DNA of 10,392 nucleotides from Burkholderiaceae bacterium (GTDB lineage Bacteria > Pseudomonadota > Gammaproteobacteria > Burkholderiales > Burkholderiaceae_F): the NCBI GenBank assembly GCA_013696665.1, contig JACCYC010000116.1, forward strand, positions 1 to 10,392, written 5' to 3'. Positions 6,762 through 10,392 of the stretch are shown in pieces. The notes below the pieces were generated by a model. The model was not told the DNA's origin, made no database searches, and saw only the letters and a program-made list of their open reading frames with translations. The position numbers were made by a program, and so were the translations under genes. How positions within the stretch are numbered: the first letter of the stretch is position 1; each line of letters opens with the position of its first letter.

Positions 6762-7643
6762 ATGCCCAGTACCAAAGAAATCCGCGGCAAGATCAAGAGC
6801 GTGCAGAACACGCGCAAGATCACCAAGGCCATGGAGATGGTCGCTGCATCGAAGATGCGAAAAGCGCAGGAGCGCATGCGCCAGGTGCGGCCTTACGGCG
6901 ACAAGATTCGCAACATCGTCGCGCATCTGGCGCTCGCGAACCCGGAGTATCGGCATCCATTCGTTCAGAAGCATCAAGGCAAGAAGGCTGTTGGCTTGAT
7001 TGTCATCACGACCGACAAAGGGTTGTGCGGCGGATTGAACACGAATATTCAGCGCGCGGTGCTGGTCAGATTCAAAGAACTGTCCGCGCAGGATGTGAAG
7101 ATCAACGCCACCGCAATTGGCAACAAGGGATTCGGATTTCTGCAGCGATTGAATGCAAACGTCGTATCGCATTACGTGCAGATGGGCGACCGGCCACACA
7201 TCGAAGCTCTGATCGGGCCGGTCAAGATCTTGCTCGATCAGTATGCGGAAGGGAAGCTCGACGCGGTATACCTTGCGTACACACGGTTCGTGAACACGAT
7301 GAAGCAGGAGCCGGTGATCGAGCAGCTGCTCCCGCTAACCGCTGACCGCCTTGCGCAGACCGAAGAAGAAAAACGCGCGTACTCATGGGACTACATCTAC
7401 GAGCCCGATCCGCGCGCGGTGATCGACACGTTGATGGTCCGCTATGTCGAGGCGCTGATTTTTCAATCAGTCGCCGAGAACATGGCGTCCGAGCAAAGCG
7501 CGCGCATGGTCGCGATGAAGGCTGCGTCGGACAACGCAAAGAAGTTGATCGAGGAATTGCAGCTCGTCTACAACAAGACGCGGCAGGCAGGTATTACGAA
7601 AGAGATTTCCGAGATCGTCGGCGGTGCCGCCGCAGTCTCCTAA
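6762..7643 (+). CDS. atpG: ATP synthase F1 subunit gamma
   Basis: Gamma is the central shaft that turns inside the alpha3-beta3 ring and connects it to the c ring. The 293 residues fit the family. The N-terminal coiled-coil helix reads STKEIRGKIKSVQNTRKI followed by TKAMEMVAASKM (about 3-32). The core beginning VITTDKGLCGGLN is at 81-93. The C-terminal signature ITKEISEIVGGAAA sits at the very end and forms the other half of the coiled coil. The gene begins 10 bases after atpA without a strong ribosome binding site and ends 12 bases before atpD. Confidence 0.98.
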   Translation: MPSTKEIRGKIKSVQNTRKITKAMEMVAASKMRKAQERMRQVRPYGDKIRNIVAHLALANPEYRHPFVQKHQGKKAVGLIVITTDKGLCGGLNTNIQRAVLVRFKELSAQDVKINATAIGNKGFGFLQRLNANVVSHYVQMGDRPHIEALIGPVKILLDQYAEGKLDAVYLAYTRFVNTMKQEPVIEQLLPLTADRLAQTEEEKRAYSWDYIYEPDPRAVIDTLMVRYVEALIFQSVAENMASEQSARMVAMKAASDNAKKLIEELQLVYNKTRQAGITKEISEIVGGAAAVS

Positions 7644-7646
7644 CGC

Positions 7647-7651
7647 GAGGA
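7647..7651 (+). promoter_or_regulatory. Ribosome binding site of atpD
   Basis: GAGGA at 7647-7651 lies 4 bases before the atpD ATG at 7656. It is a strong core sequence with slightly short spacing, and one of three clear Shine-Dalgarno sequences in the operon. Confidence 0.7.
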
Positions 7652-7655
7652 CATC

Positions 7656-9074
7656 ATGAGTACCGGAACTATTGTTCAATGCATCGGCGCGGTTGTCGAT
7701 ATCGAATTTCCGCGCGACCAGATGCCGCATGTCTATAACGCGCTTACCCTTGATGAAGACAAGACCAACAAGCTGGTCGAACAGGGACTCACGTTTGAAG
7801 TGCAGCAGCAGTTGGGCGACGGCGTCGTGCGCACGATCGCAATGGGCTCGTCGGATGGGTTGCGGCGTGGCATGGCGGTCACCGATACCGGTGGCAACAT
7901 CCAGGTCCCTGTCGGCCCAGGTGTGCTGGGGCGAGTGATGGATGTGCTGGGGCGTCCGATCGACGAGCGCGGACCGATTCTTTCGGACGAGCGCCGCGGA
8001 ATTCATCAGCCAGCACCGAAGTTCGATGAATTGTCGCCGTCGGTCGAGCTGCTCGAGACGGGCATCAAGGTGATTGATTTGATTTGTCCCTTTGCCAAGG
8101 GCGGCAAGATCGGCTTGTTCGGCGGCGCCGGTGTCGGCAAGACGGTGACGATGCTCGAGCTGATCAACAACATCGCAACTGAGCACTCGGGACTGTCCGT
8201 GTTCGCGGGGGTCGGCGAGCGCACGCGCGAGGGCAACGACTTCTATCACGAGATGTCCGACGCGAAGGTCATTGTGCAGGACGATCTGTCGAAATCGAAG
8301 GTAGCGATGGTGTTCGGGCAAATGAACGAGCCGCCCGGCAACCGTTTGCGTGTCGGACTGACCGGCTTGACGATGGCCGAACGATTTCGCGATGAAGGCC
8401 GCGACATCTTGTTCTTTGTCGACAACATCTACCGCTATACCCTTGCGGGAACCGAGGTCTCGGCACTGCTCGGGCGTATGCCGTCGGCGGTGGGATATCA
8501 ACCCACGCTGGCGGAAGAAATGGGCAAGCTGCAGGAGCGCATTACGTCGACCAAAGTTGGCTCGATCACCTCGATCCAAGCGGTGTACGTACCGGCGGAT
8601 GACTTGACCGATCCGTCGCCTGCCACGACATTCGGTCACTTGGATGCAACGGTGGTTCTGTCGCGCGATATCGCCTCGCTCGGGATTTATCCCGCGGTTG
8701 ATCCGCTTGACTCCACTTCCCGGCAAGTCGATCCGAACGTCGTTGGCGAGGAGCACTACGACACCACCCGGCGCGTGCAATCGACCTTGCAACGCTACCG
8801 GGAGCTGCGCGACATCATTGCAATTCTCGGCATGGACGAGCTCTCGCCCGAAGACCGCCTCGCGGTGTCGCGTGCGCGCAAGATCCAGCGCTTCCTGTCG
8901 CAGCCTTTCAAGGTGGCCGAAGTGTTTACTGGCTCGCCGGGCAAGTACGTGACATTGAAGGAAACCATCCGCGGCTTCAAGATGATTGTCGATGGTGAAT
9001 GCGATGCGTTGCCGGAGCAGGCGTTTTACATGGTCGGCACGATCGATGAGGCGTTTGAGAAGAAGCTTCAGTAA
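7656..9074 (+). CDS. atpD: ATP synthase F1 subunit beta, catalytic
   Basis: Beta carries the catalytic sites that make ATP from ADP and phosphate. The 472-residue protein has the P-loop GGAGVGKT at residues 156-163 (K162 and T163). The catalytic glutamate E188 is in GVGERTREGND. DNIYRYTLAGTEVSALLGRM at 256-275 is family-invariant. The ATP synthase signature PAVDPLDSTS is at 346-355, and the DELSPED loop at 394-400 is the segment that touches gamma. The sequence is full length and intact. Its TAA stop overlaps the atpC ATG by one base, which points to translational coupling. Confidence 0.99.
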   Translation: MSTGTIVQCIGAVVDIEFPRDQMPHVYNALTLDEDKTNKLVEQGLTFEVQQQLGDGVVRTIAMGSSDGLRRGMAVTDTGGNIQVPVGPGVLGRVMDVLGRPIDERGPILSDERRGIHQPAPKFDELSPSVELLETGIKVIDLICPFAKGGKIGLFGGAGVGKTVTMLELINNIATEHSGLSVFAGVGERTREGNDFYHEMSDAKVIVQDDLSKSKVAMVFGQMNEPPGNRLRVGLTGLTMAERFRDEGRDILFFVDNIYRYTLAGTEVSALLGRMPSAVGYQPTLAEEMGKLQERITSTKVGSITSIQAVYVPADDLTDPSPATTFGHLDATVVLSRDIASLGIYPAVDPLDSTSRQVDPNVVGEEHYDTTRRVQSTLQRYRELRDIIAILGMDELSPEDRLAVSRARKIQRFLSQPFKVAEVFTGSPGKYVTLKETIRGFKMIVDGECDALPEQAFYMVGTIDEAFEKKLQ

Positions 9075-9490
9075 TGGCCGCGACCATTCACGTTGACGTG
9101 GTCAGTGCCGAGCAAGGCATCTTCTCGGGCGAGGCGGAGTTCGTGGCGCTGCCCGGCGAAGCGGGGGAGTTAGGCATCTATCCACGCCACACGCCCCTGA
9201 TCACACGAATCCGCCCGGGTGTAGTGCGCATCCGAATCCCCGGCCAGGCCGATGAGGAGCACGTCTTCGTCGCAGGCGGGATTCTCGAAGTGCAGCCTAA
9301 CGTCGTGACGGTTCTGGCCGACACGGCGATTCGCGGACAGGATCTTGATGAAGCAAAGGCGCGCGACGCTCTCGAGAAGGCAGAGGAAGTGCGCAAGAAC
9401 GCCGGAAGCGAGCTCGAGATTGCGAAAGTCGAGGCCGAGATGTCGGCATTGGCAGCCCAGCTCGCCGCGATACGAAAGCTGCGCAAGTAG
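9074..9490 (+). CDS. atpC: ATP synthase F1 subunit epsilon
   Basis: Epsilon binds gamma at the foot of the central stalk and restrains ATP hydrolysis. The 138-residue product has the N-terminal beta sandwich (about 3-85) with the family motif GELGIYPRHTPLIT at 31-44. A C-terminal helical hairpin (about 88-138), rich in Ala, Glu and Lys, forms the inhibitory arm. Both domains are present, so this is not the short form lacking the arm. It starts within the atpD stop codon (TAATG). It is the last gene of the operon; no terminator with a T run is visible in the 79 bases that follow. Confidence 0.97.
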   Translation: MAATIHVDVVSAEQGIFSGEAEFVALPGEAGELGIYPRHTPLITRIRPGVVRIRIPGQADEEHVFVAGGILEVQPNVVTVLADTAIRGQDLDEAKARDALEKAEEVRKNAGSELEIAKVEAEMSALAAQLAAIRKLRK

Positions 9491-9569
9491 CCACTGCAAA
9501 GCGCGACTCTTTGGCAGAAGCAGCGAAGCCGTCAACCACTGAAGTGATGCTGCGATTCATGCGTCCCGG
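9491..9569 (+). other. Short gap after atpC with no recognised signal
   Basis: I see no hairpin with a T run and no good -35/-10 pair here. GCAGC near 9520 and GCTGC near 9550 could pair weakly but lack the tail of an intrinsic terminator. TTGGCA at 9511-9516 has no -10 partner at normal spacing. The downstream receptor gene also lacks an obvious ribosome binding site, so how it is expressed is not evident. Confidence 0.4.
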
Positions 9570-10392
9570 ATGAATCAACGTGTTCTAGTAGTAGTCGGAT
9601 TGGCTGCTGGTTTTTTTTGGTGTACGGCCACCGGCCAGGAATCTCCGCTAACACTTGACCGCGTCGTGGTCACGGCGACGCGCACCGAGCGGGCGCAGTT
9701 CGATGTGCCTGCCTCGACGGATGTACTGAGTCGCGACGAAGTGCGCGACGCGAATCTTCGTGTCAATCTTTCTGAATCGTTGGTGCGCGTCCCGGGTCTG
9801 GTCGTGCTAAATCGACAAAATTTCGCGCAGGATCTGCAGATCTCTATACGAGGCTTCGGCGCGCGCTCGACCTTTGGCGTGCGCGGGGTTCGCCTCTACG
9901 TCGACGGCATTCCAGCCACGATGCCTGATGGCCAGGGGCAGGTCTCGCATTTCCCGCTGAACGCGGTCGACCGCATCGAAGTGCTGCGCGGTCCATTTTC
10001 TGCGTTGTACGGAAATTCGTCTGGCGGAACGATCACGATGACGACGCGGCTTGCACCGGGACCAAGTGAAGTCGAGCTCACGGGCGCAGCCGGCTCGCAC
10101 GATACGTGGCGTGCAGGCGCGAACGTCACCGGCGGTGTAAAGCCATACGCATATGCACTCGATGCGAGCAGGTTTTCGACCGACGGCTATCGGGACTACA
10201 GCGCCGCTAGGCGCGACGTCGTCAATGTACGCGCCGCTGCACTCGACACTCCACTTGGCCGTCTTCGGCTGACCTTCAACGCGGTCGACATTCCAGAGGC
10301 GGAAGACCCACTGGGTCTCACGCGCGCACAGTGGCAGGACAATCCGCGTCAGGCATCCCCACAGGCGCTTCAATTCAGAACGCGCAAGTCGA
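9570..10392 (+). CDS. TonB-dependent outer-membrane receptor, YncD/PqqU-like, N-terminal part
   Basis: The frame from ATG 9570 stays open to the window edge (274 codons), so the gene is cut off at its 3' end. Residues 1-22 look like a signal peptide: a short positive start, hydrophobic VLVVVGLAAGFFW, then a likely cut after ATG. A TonB-box-like VVVTATRTE is at 32-40. The plug domain (about 44-160) contains NLSESLVRVPGL (66-77), NRQNFAQDLQISIRGFG (81-97), VRLYVDGIPATMPDGQGQ (107-124) and RGPFSALYGNSSGG (140-153). These blocks match, from memory, E. coli YncD, renamed PqqU after it was shown to take up pyrroloquinoline quinone. The barrel begins near 165, and GYRDYSAARRDVVN (207-220) also follows YncD. 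Substrate is inferred by likeness only; a ferric-siderophore role cannot be excluded. T8 at 9611-9618 lies in the signal-peptide codons. Confidence 0.92.
   Translation, partial: MNQRVLVVVGLAAGFFWCTATGQESPLTLDRVVVTATRTERAQFDVPASTDVLSRDEVRDANLRVNLSESLVRVPGLVVLNRQNFAQDLQISIRGFGARSTFGVRGVRLYVDGIPATMPDGQGQVSHFPLNAVDRIEVLRGPFSALYGNSSGGTITMTTRLAPGPSEVELTGAAGSHDTWRAGANVTGGVKPYAYALDASRFSTDGYRDYSAARRDVVNVRAAALDTPLGRLRLTFNAVDIPEAEDPLGLTRAQWQDNPRQASPQALQFRTRKS

Noticed and set aside
7467..8792. A 441-codon open frame on the minus strand opposite atpG and atpD
   Set aside because: It lies antisense to two highly conserved genes. Its sequence is rich in Arg, His and Asp as expected for a shadow of GC-rich coding DNA, and it shows no recognisable domain.
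9511..9516. TTGGCA as a -35 box for the receptor gene
   Set aside because: No AT-rich -10 hexamer occurs 16-19 bp downstream; the bases there read AACCAC.
1..10392. Mobile element, CRISPR array, tRNA/rRNA or a new defence system
   Set aside because: Genes are core and tightly packed on one strand. I saw no transposase, no direct-repeat arrays, no terminal inverted repeats and no structural RNA.

Overview
The window is a conserved chromosomal stretch from what looks like a betaproteobacterium. It holds the end of rsmG, the chromosome-partitioning genes parA and parB with a GNAT acetyltransferase gene between them, a complete nine-gene F1Fo ATP synthase operon (atpIBEFHAGDC), and the first 274 codons of a TonB-dependent outer-membrane receptor. 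All genes are on the plus strand. The betaproteobacterial call rests on gene order (rsmG-parA-parB followed at once by atpI-atpB) and on protein motifs such as the FANPLL-type end of the c subunit. It is an inference from remembered family sequences, not from a search. The DNA is GC-rich by eye, with GTG starts at parA, parB and atpB.

Layout: 1-90 is the 3' end of rsmG. 97-879 is parA. 883-1683 is a two-lobed GNAT-like protein. 1739-2590 is parB, started at a GTG with a good ribosome binding site. 2591-2687 is the only clear regulatory gap: it carries a sigma70-type promoter (TTGACC, 18 bp, TACAAT) for the atp operon, interleaved with a hairpin followed by T6 that could end the parB transcript. 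2688-9490 is the atp operon, tightly packed, with atpD and atpC overlapping by one base. 9491-9569 is a short gap with no recognised terminator. 9570 to the window end is a receptor strongly resembling E. coli YncD/PqqU.

The genes form three functional blocks. RsmG, ParA and ParB are the usual origin-proximal housekeeping set: rRNA methylation, and segregation of the origin region through ParB bound at parS. I found no full parS site in this window. The atp block encodes the whole proton-driven ATP synthase: a, b and c in the membrane, delta and epsilon as connectors, alpha3-beta3-gamma as the catalytic head, and AtpI as the assembly helper for the c ring. The key catalytic and coupling residues are all present. 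The receptor block is probably unrelated to the atp operon and marks a change to lineage-specific content.

Most of the window is ordinary core genome. The points worth a second look are small: a T8 tract in the signal-peptide codons of the receptor, the overlapping terminator/promoter before atpI, the acetyltransferase gene inside the par pair, and the match between ribosome-binding-site strength and subunit copy number in the atp operon. I see no mobile element, CRISPR array, tRNA or rRNA, and no convincing new system.
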